A stretch of 20,530 bases of DNA, from contig DATLZE010000036.1 in the NCBI GenBank assembly GCA_035574195.1, positions 1 to 20,530 of the forward strand, in the 5' to 3' direction. The DNA is from SG8-41 sp035574195. Its GTDB lineage: Bacteria; Pseudomonadota; Gammaproteobacteria; Burkholderiales; SG8-41. Under the pieces are notes generated by a model. It had not been told where the DNA came from. It was given only the letters and a program-made list of their open reading frames with translations, and did no database searches. Positions 1 through 8,201 of this stretch are shown one piece after another. The position numbers and the translations under genes are program-made. The first letter of the stretch is position 1. Each line of letters begins with the position of its first letter.

Positions 1-976
1 GCCGCTTGCGCGGCGCCTGATCGCCGGGGCGCTCGCCGCCGCGGCGCCCGACCTCGATTTCGTCATCGGCTATGTCGGCCCCGTCGAGTACCTGCTCTAT
101 CACCGCGGCCTCACCCACTCGCTGATCCTGCTGCCGCTGTGGGCGTGGCTGCTCGCGCATCTGTTGGCGGTCCTCTGGGGCCGCGACCGGCCGTGGCGGG
201 CCTATTTCCCCGTGGCCGCGCTCGGGCTCGCGGCCCACATCGCGGGCGACCTCGTCACCTCCTTTGGAACGATGGTGTTCGCGCCGCTCTCCGACGCGCG
301 CTACGCGCTCGGCACGACCTTCATCATTGACCTCTGGTTCAGCGGGATCGTCCTCGCGGGGCTGGCCGCCTGTGCGCTCTGGCGCCGCTCGCCGGCGCCC
401 GCGATCGCGGGGCTCGCCGTGCTCGCCGCCTACGTCGCGTTCCAGGGCGTGCTGCGGGAGCGCGCGATCGAATGGGGCGAGCAGTACGCCCGGCGCGAGG
501 GGCTGGGCAGGGCTGCGGTCACCGCCCACCCGCGCCCGGTCTCGCCCTTCAACTGGATGGTCGTCGTGCGCGCGGGCGAGGAGGTGCGCTACAGCTTCGT
601 CAACCTCGCGCGCCGGGAACCGCTGCGGCCCGCCCCGGAGGCGGGGCTAATCGCGCGGCTCGACGCCGCCTATTTGCCGCTCGCGCAGGCGCAATGGGCG
701 CGCGCGACGCTGTTCGGCGCTTCGGAGGCGCAGCGAGCGATCGCGCGCGAGGCGTGGTCGCAGCCGCGTTTCGCTTTTTTCCGCTGGTTCGCCGAGGAGC
801 CGGTCCTGCTGCGGGTGGATTCCGGCAATCCCTCGACTTGCGCCTGGTTCCAGGATCTGCGCTTCTTCACTCCCGGGCGCGGGAGCTGGCCGTTCCGCTA
901 CGGCCTGTGCCGCGAGGAGAACGGACCGTGGCGCCTGCACCGGCTCGAGGGCGAGCGGGCGGTGCCGGTTGACTGA
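1..976 (+). CDS. Metal-dependent hydrolase, YdjM/DUF457 family, inner membrane (5' end missing)
   Basis: The reading frame is already open at base 2 and runs to a TGA at 974-976, so the start lies outside the window. About 324 residues are visible. The visible N-terminus has the family hallmark: a hydrophobic stretch leading into APDLDF, then YHRGLTHS, whose Asp and His residues are the presumed metal ligands. Further helices follow (PVAALGLAAHIAGDLVTSFG has another His/Asp pair). After roughly residue 165 the protein is soluble and poorly conserved. The family was first described as LexA-regulated or inner-membrane-associated putative hydrolases (YdjM, YbcI in E. coli); the substrate is unknown. 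It precedes the M48 lipoprotein gene by 90 bp on the same strand and may share a transcript with it. Family assignment is fairly firm; function is inferred only from the family. Confidence 0.8.
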   Translation, partial: PLARRLIAGALAAAAPDLDFVIGYVGPVEYLLYHRGLTHSLILLPLWAWLLAHLLAVLWGRDRPWRAYFPVAALGLAAHIAGDLVTSFGTMVFAPLSDARYALGTTFIIDLWFSGIVLAGLAACALWRRSPAPAIAGLAVLAAYVAFQGVLRERAIEWGEQYARREGLGRAAVTAHPRPVSPFNWMVVVRAGEEVRYSFVNLARREPLRPAPEAGLIARLDAAYLPLAQAQWARATLFGASEAQRAIAREAWSQPRFAFFRWFAEEPVLLRVDSGNPSTCAWFQDLRFFTPGRGSWPFRYGLCREENGPWRLHRLEGERAVPVD

Positions 977-1066
977 GGGCGATTACAATCGGTTACATGG
1001 AGGATTCAACCCGAGGCCGTGCCGCCCGTTGATTCGCAGATAAAAGCGAGCGCAGGAACGAGACGT

Positions 1067-1897
1067 ATGGACAGCTTCGCGTTGATGCGTGCAGCAATCC
1101 TTGCCTGCGCCCTGCTGGGGGCGATGGCGCTCGCCTCTTGCAAGACGGTGCAGACCACGCAGCCCGGCGTGGTAGGCGTCGAGCGCAAGCAGACCATGGT
1201 GCTCTCCTCGGGACAGGTCAACCGCAGCGCGGGGCTCGCCTACCAGCAGGAGATCAAGAAAGCGGCGGGCAGGAACGCGCTCAACCGCGACCCGCAGCAG
1301 GTGGCGCGCGTGAGGAGCATCGCGAGCCGCCTGATCGCCGCGACCGGCGCGTTCCGTGCCGATGCGCCCGGCTGGGCTTGGGAAGTGAACGTCATCAGCT
1401 CCAAGGACATCAACGCTTGGTGCATGCCCGGGGGCAAGATGGCGGTCTACACCGGGCTCCTCGAGCGCCTGAAGCCCACCGACGACGAGCTCGCCGCGGT
1501 GCTCGGCCACGAGATGGCGCACGCCCTGCGCGAGCACGGGCGCGAGCGCGCGTCGCAGGCCGTGGCGCAGGGCATCGTGATCTCGCTCGTCGGTGCGGCC
1601 GCCGGCGTCGGCGACGCCACGCTGGAGCTCGCCCAGCTCATCGCCGATCTCACCCTCAATCTTCCCAACTCGCGCGAGCACGAGCGCGAGGCCGACCGCA
1701 TCGGTGTCGAGCTCGCCGCGCGCGCCGGCTTCGATCCGCGCGCCGCGGTGACGCTGTGGCAGAAGATGGCGCAGGCGGGCGGCGGCGCACCGCCGCAGTT
1801 CCTCTCCACCCACCCCTCGCCCGAGAACCGCGCCCGCGATCTTGCGGGCTACGCGGCGCGGGTGATGCCGCTCTACGAGTCGGCGCGCAAGCGCTGA
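1067..1897 (+). CDS. M48 family metalloprotease lipoprotein (LoiP/YggG-like)
   Basis: A zinc metalloprotease of 276 residues, expected to be anchored as a lipoprotein and to act in periplasmic quality control of envelope proteins. I chose the ATG at 1067 because AGGA lies about 10 bases upstream and the protein then starts with a proper lipoprotein signal: a charged start, a hydrophobic core and an LASC lipobox with Cys at residue 25. A GTG at 1019 in frame would add 16 residues and spoil the signal. The catalytic HEMAH (HExxH) is at residues 148-152, and the third zinc ligand is probably Glu207 in the REHEREADR segment, typical of M48B/C. The C-terminal STHPSPENR motif is also typical of the LoiP/BepA group. 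Without TPR repeats it resembles LoiP (YggG) more than BepA. The substrate is not predictable here. Confidence 0.9.
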   Translation: MDSFALMRAAILACALLGAMALASCKTVQTTQPGVVGVERKQTMVLSSGQVNRSAGLAYQQEIKKAAGRNALNRDPQQVARVRSIASRLIAATGAFRADAPGWAWEVNVISSKDINAWCMPGGKMAVYTGLLERLKPTDDELAAVLGHEMAHALREHGRERASQAVAQGIVISLVGAAAGVGDATLELAQLIADLTLNLPNSREHEREADRIGVELAARAGFDPRAAVTLWQKMAQAGGGAPPQFLSTHPSPENRARDLAGYAARVMPLYESARKR

Positions 1898-1910
1898 TCC
1901 GGCCGCCCGC

Positions 1911-1965
1911 GCGCACCATCGCGGTGCGCCGCGCGCTTGCGCGGCGGCGCTAACCCGTTGTTTTT
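1911..1965 (+). terminator. Candidate terminator or stem-loop pair after the M48 protease gene
   Basis: Two perfect 7-bp inverted repeats lie in succession 13 bases past the protease stop: GCGCACC/GGTGCGC (1911-1917 and 1923-1929) and GCCGCGC/GCGCGGC with a GCTT loop (1928-1934 and 1939-1945). They share two bases, so only one can form fully at a time. A run of five T follows at 1961-1965, but 15 bases away, further than in a textbook intrinsic terminator. The call is weak. Confidence 0.35.
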
Positions 1966-2100
1966 CCGCCGTTGTCGTGTGGCCCTCAACTTGCCGCTGA
2001 TTTCGCTGTCAAATTTTCCGGGCTCGTAGTGGACTGCAGCGCGGTATTGCGGGCCGTGAGCGCGGGCCCGAGGGTGCCGGCCCCGGCGGAAGGGGTGGGC

Positions 2101-2346
2101 ATGAGAAGCGCGCAACGCGCTGATTTTCTGTTCATCGGCCTGGCGGTGCTTCCGCTGGCCCTGGCCTTCGGCGACTATCCCGAGCTTGCGCTGCTGTCCT
2201 TCGTTCCGCTGCTGCTCGCGGCGTGTTTCGCGGGCATGTGGGAGCAGATCGAGACCTGCTGTGGCGGCGCGGAAAAGGCCGACAGAGAAGAGGCCGCGAG
2301 CGAATCCCCGGAGGAGCAGCCGCCGACGTTGGGCCAGAAGCCATGA
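2101..2346 (+). CDS. Small two-helix membrane protein, unknown function
   Basis: I do not recognise this gene. The ATG at 2101 has a good ribosome site (GAAGGGG about 6-11 bases upstream) and gives 81 residues. A longer in-frame version from 1972 would add 43 residues of unremarkable sequence without a better site. Two hydrophobic segments are seen, about residues 9-23 and 30-48 (ending FAGMW), followed by a short acidic, Glu/Pro-rich tail. Two Cys sit side by side just after the second segment (ETCCGG). It stands alone: about 200 bp after the protease gene and convergent with the DUF1015 gene. The clear start site and the hydrophobic pattern argue that it is real, but nothing indicates its role. 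Confidence 0.6.
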   Translation: MRSAQRADFLFIGLAVLPLALAFGDYPELALLSFVPLLLAACFAGMWEQIETCCGGAEKADREEAASESPEEQPPTLGQKP

Positions 2347-2452
2347 GGCGTGAACCGAGGTGAGGAGACGGCGCAGTGTGCGGCGGGCTGCGCCGGCTGT
2401 CGTTCCCTACCCCGTCGCCTCGCCGCTCCGCCTGGCCGCGGCTCGCTGCGCT

Positions 2453-3694
2453 TCAGTCGAGCACGTGCGAGACGAGACCGTCGGCGAGCTTGGGCTCGAA
2501 CCAGGTGGACTTGGTCGGCATGACCTCGCCTCTTTCCGCGATCGCCATCAGATCTTCCATGCGCGTGGGATGGAGGGCGAAGGCGGCGGCCATCCCGCCG
2601 CTCGCCACGCGCCGTTCCAGCTCCTCGAGCCCGCGGATGCCGCCCACGTAGTCGATGCGCTTGTCGCGGCGCAGGTCCCGGATGCCGAGGACGGGGCCGA
2701 GCAGGTGATCGGAGAGCAGCCGCACGTCGAGGCGCGCCACGGGATCGTCGGCGGGAACGAGCTCGCGGCGGATCGCGAGGCGGTACCACTTGCCGGGGAG
2801 GTAGAGCCCGAACTCGCCCGGCCGCGCCGGCTTGACCGGCGCAGCGCTCTCCTGCACGGAGAAGCTCTCCCGCACGCGCGCGAGAAAGCCCGCCGCGTCC
2901 ATCCCGTTCAGGTCGGCCACCACGCGGTTGTAGTCGAGGATTTGCATCTGGTGGTGGGGAAAGATCACCGCCAGGAAATAGTTGTAGCTCTCCTCCCCGC
3001 TGTGGCGGGGGTTGGCGGCGCGGCGCGCGGCTGCCACCCGCGAGGCTGCGGCCGAGCGGTGGTGGCCGTCGGCGATGTAGAGGGCGGGCAGAGCGTCGAA
3101 GGCGCGGGTGAGCCGCGCCTGCGTTTGCGCATCGCGCACGACCCAAAGCGTGTGGCGCACGCCGTCCTCGGCGGTCGCATCCGCCTCCGGGGTCCCGGTT
3201 GCGCAGCGCTCGAGGAGCCGGTCGATTTCCGGCGCCTGCGGGTAGGCGATCATCACCGGTCCGGTGTGCGCGCCGAGTGCCTCGATCTGGCGCACGCGGT
3301 CGTTTTCCTTGTCCGCCTGCGTGTGCTCGTGCCGGCGGATGCGATTCGCGTCGTATTCCGCCACCGAGGCTGCCGCCACGAGCCCGATCTGCGCGTGCGC
3401 GCCCATCGCGAGGCGGTAGACGTAGTAGCAGGGCGCGGGATCGCGTGCGAGCACGCCCTCGCGCAGCATGCGGGCGAGATTCTCCGCCGCTCGCGCGTAG
3501 ACCTCGGGCGCGCAAGGATCGGTCCCCGGCGGAAAGTCGATTTCGGGCTTGGAGATGTGCAGAAAGCTCCACGGCCTGCCGGCGGCGCGCGCGCGCGCCT
3601 CCTCGGTCGAGAGCACGTCGTAGGGCGGCGCGATCACTTCGGCAGCGCGGCCGGGCGCCGGGCGCAGGCCGGCGAAGGGGCGGATGAGCGGCAT
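2453..3694 (-). CDS. DUF1015 family protein
   Basis: A 413-residue cytoplasmic protein of the conserved DUF1015 family, full length for the family. Supporting features are the N-terminal IRPFAGLRP and APPYDV motifs, the strongly conserved RRHEHTQADKENDR stretch (residues 120-133) and the ADGHHR motif (208-213). The start at 3694 has a strong site, GGAAGGAAAC directly before the ATG. From general knowledge, members often sit beside serA/serC (serine biosynthesis) in other genomes. The DGHHR motif resembles the DGxHR nucleotide/phosphate motif of ParB-like and serine kinase proteins, but that is only a resemblance. Here no serine gene is adjacent. It is the last gene of a minus-strand run, 57 bp after a small membrane protein gene, and may be co-transcribed with it. 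Family assignment is strong; function is unknown. Confidence 0.88.
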   Translation of the reverse strand: MPLIRPFAGLRPAPGRAAEVIAPPYDVLSTEEARARAAGRPWSFLHISKPEIDFPPGTDPCAPEVYARAAENLARMLREGVLARDPAPCYYVYRLAMGAHAQIGLVAAASVAEYDANRIRRHEHTQADKENDRVRQIEALGAHTGPVMIAYPQAPEIDRLLERCATGTPEADATAEDGVRHTLWVVRDAQTQARLTRAFDALPALYIADGHHRSAAASRVAAARRAANPRHSGEESYNYFLAVIFPHHQMQILDYNRVVADLNGMDAAGFLARVRESFSVQESAAPVKPARPGEFGLYLPGKWYRLAIRRELVPADDPVARLDVRLLSDHLLGPVLGIRDLRRDKRIDYVGGIRGLEELERRVASGGMAAAFALHPTRMEDLMAIAERGEVMPTKSTWFEPKLADGLVSHVLD

Positions 3695-3751
3695 GTTTCC
3701 TTCCGTGTCGTCTGAAGCGGCGAGTTCCGGGAGCGATCCGCTCGCGAGGCG

Positions 3752-4312
3752 TCAGTCTCTGGGCGGCAGCGGCACGACGGTGCCCGGGCGCGGCAGCCAG
3801 CGAACGCGCAGGAGCTTGCCGACCAGCATCCCCGCGCCGAAGCCGGCGAGGGCGGCGAGCAGAAAAGTCTTGGTCGAGATCACGTGCAAGCCGCGCGGCT
3901 CGATCGCGCGCGCCTGCGCGAGGTAGCGCGAGCGCCGCTCCTCGTCGCCGGCCCGCCACACGAGCTCGATCGCCTGCCGCGATTCTCCGCTCTCGGTCAC
4001 CGTGAACGAGGCGCGGCCCGCCTCGCCCAGATCGAGGGCGCGGGAGCGCTCGGGCAGGAGCAGGACCGCTTCGGGGCGCCGCGCGGCGTAGTCCTCCCAT
4101 TCGGCCCAGCGCAGGACCCGGTAGTGCGCGGGCTCGGGGCGGGCTGCGCCGCCGCTGTAGGCGACCACCGGAAAATCGGCGGGCGGCGCCGCGCCCGGCG
4201 CCAGCTCGGGCGCTGCGGCGTGCGAGATGAAATAGGTCATGAACGCCGTCACCAGCAGGAAGGTGAGGAGTTCCGCGACGAGGATCGCGGCGCGCCGCGC
4301 GGCGAGGTTCAT
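3752..4312 (-). CDS. Two-helix membrane protein with periplasmic domain, unknown
   Basis: I do not recognise this gene. The chosen ATG at 4312 gives 186 residues and puts a membrane segment at the N-terminus (about residues 9-30); the open frame continues further upstream, but only into the repeat and the antisense of mfd. A second membrane segment lies at about 149-168, followed by a basic, Pro-rich tail. The ~115 residues between should be periplasmic if the basic N-terminus and tail are inside. They contain a short alternating strand-rich stretch (RASFTVTESGESRQAIELVW) but no enzyme motif that I can see. No clear ribosome site precedes the ATG. It lies between mfd and the DUF1015 gene on the same strand. 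A structural or assembly factor is possible, but that is a guess. Confidence 0.6.
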   Translation of the reverse strand: MNLAARRAAILVAELLTFLLVTAFMTYFISHAAAPELAPGAAPPADFPVVAYSGGAARPEPAHYRVLRWAEWEDYAARRPEAVLLLPERSRALDLGEAGRASFTVTESGESRQAIELVWRAGDEERRSRYLAQARAIEPRGLHVISTKTFLLAALAGFGAGMLVGKLLRVRWLPRPGTVVPLPPRD

Positions 4313-4353
4313 GAGGCGAAAGCTACCACACGCCGAACGGCCTGGCGCGAAGG

Positions 4354-4424
4354 CGCAAAGCCGCGAAGGGAATCGAGGCCGGAGGCGGCGGCTTCCGTAT
4401 TCATTTTTTCTTCGCGTCTTTGCG
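4354..4424. repeat. Imperfect inverted repeat downstream of mfd
   Basis: Arms CGCAAAGCCGCGAAG (4354-4368) and CTTCGCGTCTTTGCG (4410-4424) are reverse complements at 14 of 15 positions, separated by 41 bases. The right arm has a run of six T before it (4404-4409). The element fills most of the 121-bp gap after mfd on the minus strand. It could fold in the mfd transcript and end or stabilise it. The word pair CTTCGCG/CTTTGCG is of a type seen as dispersed repeats in GC-rich proteobacterial genomes, from memory. Confidence 0.6.
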
Positions 4425-4433
4425 TCGAGGTTC

Positions 4434-7400
4434 TCACCCCGCGAGCGCGCCGAACGCCTCGCGCACCGCCGCAACCCGTGCCGGCACGTCCGGCAGCCGC
4501 GCCTCGATGCGCAGCCGGTCCTGCCCCGCGAGGCGGTAGTCGCGCCGGCGCCGCACGAGATCGAGCACCCGTTGCGGCTCGATCGGCGGCCGCGCCACGA
4601 ACTGGAGCTGGATCGCCGAGTCGGAGGCGTCAATGCGCGCGACGCCGAGCGAGCGCCCGAGGATGCGCAGCCGGTGGCACTCGATGAGCGCGCGCGCCGG
4701 CTCGGGCAGCGGCCCGAAGCGGTCCACGAGCTCCTCGCGCAGGGCATCGAGCGCCTCCGGCGTCTCGCAGTTCGCGAGCCGCTTGTAGAGCACGAGCCGC
4801 TCGTGCACGTCCGCGCAGTAATCGGCGGGGAGCAGCGCCGGTGCGTGCAGGTTGACTTCGGTCGTGACGGCGAGCGGCGCGGCGAGATCGGGCTCCATGC
4901 CGTTCTTCAGCGAGCGCACCGCCGCCTCCAGCATCCTCACGTAAAGTCCGAATCCCACCTCCTGCATCCCGCCGCTTTGCGCCTCTCCCAGCACCTCGCC
5001 CGCGCCGCGGATCTCGAGGTCGTGCATGGCGAGAAAGAAACCCGAGCCCAGCTCCTCGAGCATCTGGATCGCCTCCAGCCGCTTGCGCGCTTGCGCGGTG
5101 ACACCGCCCTCCTCGGGGAGCAGCAGATAGGCGTAGGCCTGGTGGTGCGAGCGCCCCACGCGCCCGCGCAGCTGGTGCAGCTGCGCGAGCCCGAAGCGGT
5201 CGGCGCGCTCGATGATGATGGTGTTGGCGGCGGGCACGTCGATGCCGGTCTCGACGATGGTGGTGCAGACCAGGAGGTTGAAGCGGCCCTGGTAGAAATC
5301 GCGCATCACGCGCTCGAGCTCGCGCTCGCGCATGCCGCCGTGCGCGACGCGGATGCGCGCCTCGGGCACGAGGCGCGCGAGCGCCTCCGCCGCGCGCCCG
5401 ATGGTGGCGATGTCGTTGTGCAGATAGTAGATCTGGCCGCCGCGCTTCAGCTCCCGCAGCGCGGCCTCGCGCACGATCCCCGGGTTGTAGCGCGAGACGA
5501 AGGTCTTGATTGCGAGGCGCCGCTCGGGGGCAGTGGCGATCACGGAGAAGTCGCGCAGCCCCTCCAGTGCCATCGCGAGGGTGCGCGGAATCGGCGTCGC
5601 GGTGAGCGTCAGAACGTCCACCTCCGCGCGCAGCGCCTTGAGCCGCTCTTTCTGCCGCACGCCGAAGCGATGTTCCTCGTCTATGATGACGAGTCCCAGG
5701 TCCTTGAACCGCACGTCGCGGCCGAGCAGCCGGTGCGTGCCGATCGCGATGTCGATCCGGCCCTCGGCGAGCCCCGCGAGCGCCTCGGCCTGCTCGGCCG
5801 CCGTGCGGAAGCGCGAGAGCTCGGCGATCCTCACCGGCCAGCCGGCGAAGCGGTCGGAGAAGGTGTCGTAGTGCTGCTCGGCGAGCAGCGTCGTGGGCAC
5901 CAGCACTGCGACCTGCTTGCCGTCCGCGACCGCGACGAACGCCGCGCGCAGCGCCACCTCGGTCTTGCCGAAGCCGACGTCGCCGCAAACGAGCCGGTCC
6001 ATGGGCTTGCCGTTGCGCAGGTCGTCGAGCACCGCGGCGATCGCCGCCGCTTGGTCGGGCGTCTCCTCGAAGGGGAAGCCCTCGGCGAAAGCCTCGTAGT
6101 CGCGGTCCCTCACCTGGAACGCATGTCCGCGGCGTGCCGCGCGCCGCGCGTAGAGCGCGAGCAGCTCGGCGGCGGTGTCGCGCACCTGGGTTGCGGCTTT
6201 CTTGCGCGCCTTTTCCCACTGGCCGCTTCCGAGCGCGTGCAGCGGCGCGGCCTCGGGCGGCGCGCCGCTGTAGCGCGAGACGAGGTGCAGGTTCGACACT
6301 GGCACGTAGAGCTTGTCGCCGCCCGCGTATTCGAGCGCGAGGAACTCGGTCGCGCCCTCGCCGAGGTCGAGCGTGACGAGCCCTCGGTAGCGGCCGACAC
6401 CGTGGGCCTCGTGCACCACCGGGTCGCCGGCCTTGATTTCCGAGAGGTCGCGCAGCGCCCCTTCGCCCGCCGCGCGCCGCACGCCCTCGCGCCGCGCGCG
6501 CACCCGCGCCTGCTCGGCGTAGAGCTCGTTCTCGGTGACGATGGCGAGCGGCGGGTCGCAGAGAATGAAGCCCGCGCGCAGCGGTCCGACCGCGAGCGCG
6601 AAGCGCGCGTGCGAAGCGGCGAAGCCCGCGTGGCCCGCCACCGGCTCGGGCTTGAGCCCGTGCGCTTCGAGGTATTCGAACAGCGTCTCGCGCCGTCCCG
6701 GACCCTCGGCGAGCACCAGCACGCGTCCCTCGAACGCCGCGAGAAACGATCTCAGGCGGTGCAAGGGGTCCTCTGCCCGACGCTCGACCGCAAGCCGGGG
6801 GAGCGGCCGCGTAGCCGCTTGCTCGGTCTGCAGATTGCGGGCCTCGTGTCCGGTGTCCGATGACCGGTGCTCCGCCCGGTATTGCGCGCTCGGCGTCCAA
6901 TCCGCGGGCGCTGAGCCCAGAACGCCGGGCTCCGGGCCCTGAGCGGTGCGCATCTCGATGCGCGCGTAGGGCTTGATCGCCCCGAAAAACTCGTCGCTGG
7001 TCAGGAACAGCTCGTGCGGCGGCAGCGGGGGATGCTCGCCGTCGCCGCGCATCATGGCATAGCGCGCGTGGGCGTCCTCCCAGAAGCGCTCGATCGCCTG
7101 CTGCAGTCCCGGCTGCGCGCACACGAGCGTCTCCTGAGGCAGGTAGTCGGTGAGGATCGCGGTGGTCTCGAAGAACAGCGGCAGGTAGTACTCGATGCCC
7201 GCGACGGGCACTCCCTTCGAAACCTCCCGGTAGACGCGGCTGCGCGAGGGATCGCCCTCGATCTTCTCGCGGAACTTGCGGCGGAAGCGTGTCTGCGCTT
7301 CCTCGTCGAGCGGAAACTCGCGCGCCGGCAGCAGCCGCACCTCGTTCACCTTGTAGATCGAGCGCTGGGTGTCCGCGTCGAAGCTGCGGATGCTCGCCAC

Positions 7401-7955
7401 CGTCTCGTCGTCGAACTCGATGCGGTAGGGCACGGCGCTGCCGGCGGGGAAGAGGTCGATCAGCCCGCCGCGCACGCAATACTCGCCGGGCGCGACCACC
7501 TGGGTGACGTGGCTGTAGCCGGCGACCACGAGCTGGCGCCGCAGCTCGGCGAGCGGCAGCCGCTCGCCTTGCCTGAAATGGAACGAGCGCGCCGCGAGGT
7601 ACTCGACCGGCGCGAGCCGCTGGAGCGCGGTCGTCACGGGCACGAGCACGAGGTCGAGCGCGCGCTGCATGAGCTGGTAGAGCGTGGCGAGGCGCTCGGA
7701 CACGAGGTCCGGGTGCGGCGAGAGCTGGTCGTAGGGCAGCGTCTCCCAGTCCGGGAGCAAGTGAACCCTCAGCCCTGGATCGAAGAAGGGGATTTCCTCG
7801 AGCAATCGCTGCGCGTCGCCGGCAGCGGCGGTGAAAACCGCGAGCGGGCGCCGCACGGCGCGGGCGAGTTGCGCGAGGGCGAGCGCATCGGAGGAGCCGT
7901 GCAGGAGCGGCGTACGCGCGCGCTGCCCCGGCGCCGGCGGTTCGGGCCACAGCAT
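4434..7955 (-). CDS. mfd: Transcription-repair coupling factor Mfd
   Basis: A superfamily 2 translocase that removes stalled RNA polymerase at DNA lesions and recruits UvrA. The predicted protein has 1173 residues (E. coli Mfd has 1148). The start is the ATG at 7955; the frame stays open 37 codons further up, but only into non-coding sequence. The N-terminal UvrB-like module comes first (LLPDWETLPYDQLSPHPD). The CarD-like RNA-polymerase-interaction domain is at about 508-563 (DPVVHEAHGVGRYRGL). The RecG-like motor has Walker A GDVGFGKT at 658-665 and DEEH at 759-762, with the TRG region and TRCF domain behind. It is unusual in having a long linker, about residues 338-383, between the N-terminal part and the LPRLAVERR segment, some 30 residues longer than I recall for E. 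coli. It is divergent from the diguanylate cyclase gene. Confidence 0.96.
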   Translation of the reverse strand: MLWPEPPAPGQRARTPLLHGSSDALALAQLARAVRRPLAVFTAAAGDAQRLLEEIPFFDPGLRVHLLPDWETLPYDQLSPHPDLVSERLATLYQLMQRALDLVLVPVTTALQRLAPVEYLAARSFHFRQGERLPLAELRRQLVVAGYSHVTQVVAPGEYCVRGGLIDLFPAGSAVPYRIEFDDETVASIRSFDADTQRSIYKVNEVRLLPAREFPLDEEAQTRFRRKFREKIEGDPSRSRVYREVSKGVPVAGIEYYLPLFFETTAILTDYLPQETLVCAQPGLQQAIERFWEDAHARYAMMRGDGEHPPLPPHELFLTSDEFFGAIKPYARIEMRTAQGPEPGVLGSAPADWTPSAQYRAEHRSSDTGHEARNLQTEQAATRPLPRLAVERRAEDPLHRLRSFLAAFEGRVLVLAEGPGRRETLFEYLEAHGLKPEPVAGHAGFAASHARFALAVGPLRAGFILCDPPLAIVTENELYAEQARVRARREGVRRAAGEGALRDLSEIKAGDPVVHEAHGVGRYRGLVTLDLGEGATEFLALEYAGGDKLYVPVSNLHLVSRYSGAPPEAAPLHALGSGQWEKARKKAATQVRDTAAELLALYARRAARRGHAFQVRDRDYEAFAEGFPFEETPDQAAAIAAVLDDLRNGKPMDRLVCGDVGFGKTEVALRAAFVAVADGKQVAVLVPTTLLAEQHYDTFSDRFAGWPVRIAELSRFRTAAEQAEALAGLAEGRIDIAIGTHRLLGRDVRFKDLGLVIIDEEHRFGVRQKERLKALRAEVDVLTLTATPIPRTLAMALEGLRDFSVIATAPERRLAIKTFVSRYNPGIVREAALRELKRGGQIYYLHNDIATIGRAAEALARLVPEARIRVAHGGMRERELERVMRDFYQGRFNLLVCTTIVETGIDVPAANTIIIERADRFGLAQLHQLRGRVGRSHHQAYAYLLLPEEGGVTAQARKRLEAIQMLEELGSGFFLAMHDLEIRGAGEVLGEAQSGGMQEVGFGLYVRMLEAAVRSLKNGMEPDLAAPLAVTTEVNLHAPALLPADYCADVHERLVLYKRLANCETPEALDALREELVDRFGPLPEPARALIECHRLRILGRSLGVARIDASDSAIQLQFVARPPIEPQRVLDLVRRRRDYRLAGQDRLRIEARLPDVPARVAAVREAFGALAG
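6810..6941 (-). repeat. Probable in-frame insertion within mfd (interdomain linker)
   Basis: This codes for about 45 low-complexity residues of Mfd between EMRT and LPRLAV, where E. coli Mfd has about 17, from memory. The DNA contains the inverted repeat GAGCCC/GGGCTC (6913-6918 and 6927-6932) and, on the minus strand, short direct copies of CGGACAC. Such words recall the repeat elements in nearby gaps, but no long identity with them was found by eye. Confidence 0.4.
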
Positions 7956-7983
7956 GCCGGGAAGTGACTGAAAATCCGAGCTT

Positions 7984-7989
7984 ATTATA
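7984..7989 (-). promoter_or_regulatory. Candidate -10 element for mfd
   Basis: A perfect TATAAT on the minus strand, 29 bases before the mfd ATG, in otherwise very GC-rich DNA. No good -35 hexamer is seen 16-18 bases upstream (the sequence there is GC-only). It would give a leader of about 20 bases. The gap between mfd and the divergent cyclase gene is 246 bp. Confidence 0.45.
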
Positions 7990-8103
7990 CCGGCACGGGC
8001 CTCGGGCCGGCCCCCGGAGGCCCGGCGGGGAGCGAGGGGGCGGATTTGCGGGCGCTCGGCTGGCAAGGGGTTGAAAAACGAGGAATGCCCCGCACAACTG
8101 CTG

Positions 8104-8165
8104 CATCCGCGAATCGGCGTTCATCCGCGTTCGATTGGCTCTCGGGATTTGGAATGGGTTATAAG
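8104..8165 (+). promoter_or_regulatory. Upstream region of the cyclase gene: short repeat and weak promoter
   Basis: CATCCGCG occurs twice (8104-8111, 8122-8129). Further on, TTATAAG gives a candidate -10 (TATAAG, 8160-8165), with TTGGCT at 8135-8140 as a poor -35 at 19-bp spacing. It lies 37 bases before the cyclase ATG. This is a tentative call. Confidence 0.3.
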
Positions 8166-8201
8166 ACTAGCCGGGATCGGTGAGTGAGCGGGCAAAGCGC
8201 C

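Noticed and set aside
969..989. TTGACT and TACAAT as a promoter for the M48 protease gene
   Set aside because: The spacing between the two hexamers is only 9 bases, too short for a sigma70 promoter.
2175..4100. 641-codon minus-strand open frame
   Set aside because: It overlaps the DUF1015 gene in another frame and is Arg/Ala/Pro-rich without motifs.
4239..6863. 874-codon plus-strand open frame
   Set aside because: It lies antisense over mfd. Its composition (Arg, His, Glu, Val rich, no recognisable motif) is what an opposite frame of GC-rich coding DNA gives, while mfd has full domain support.
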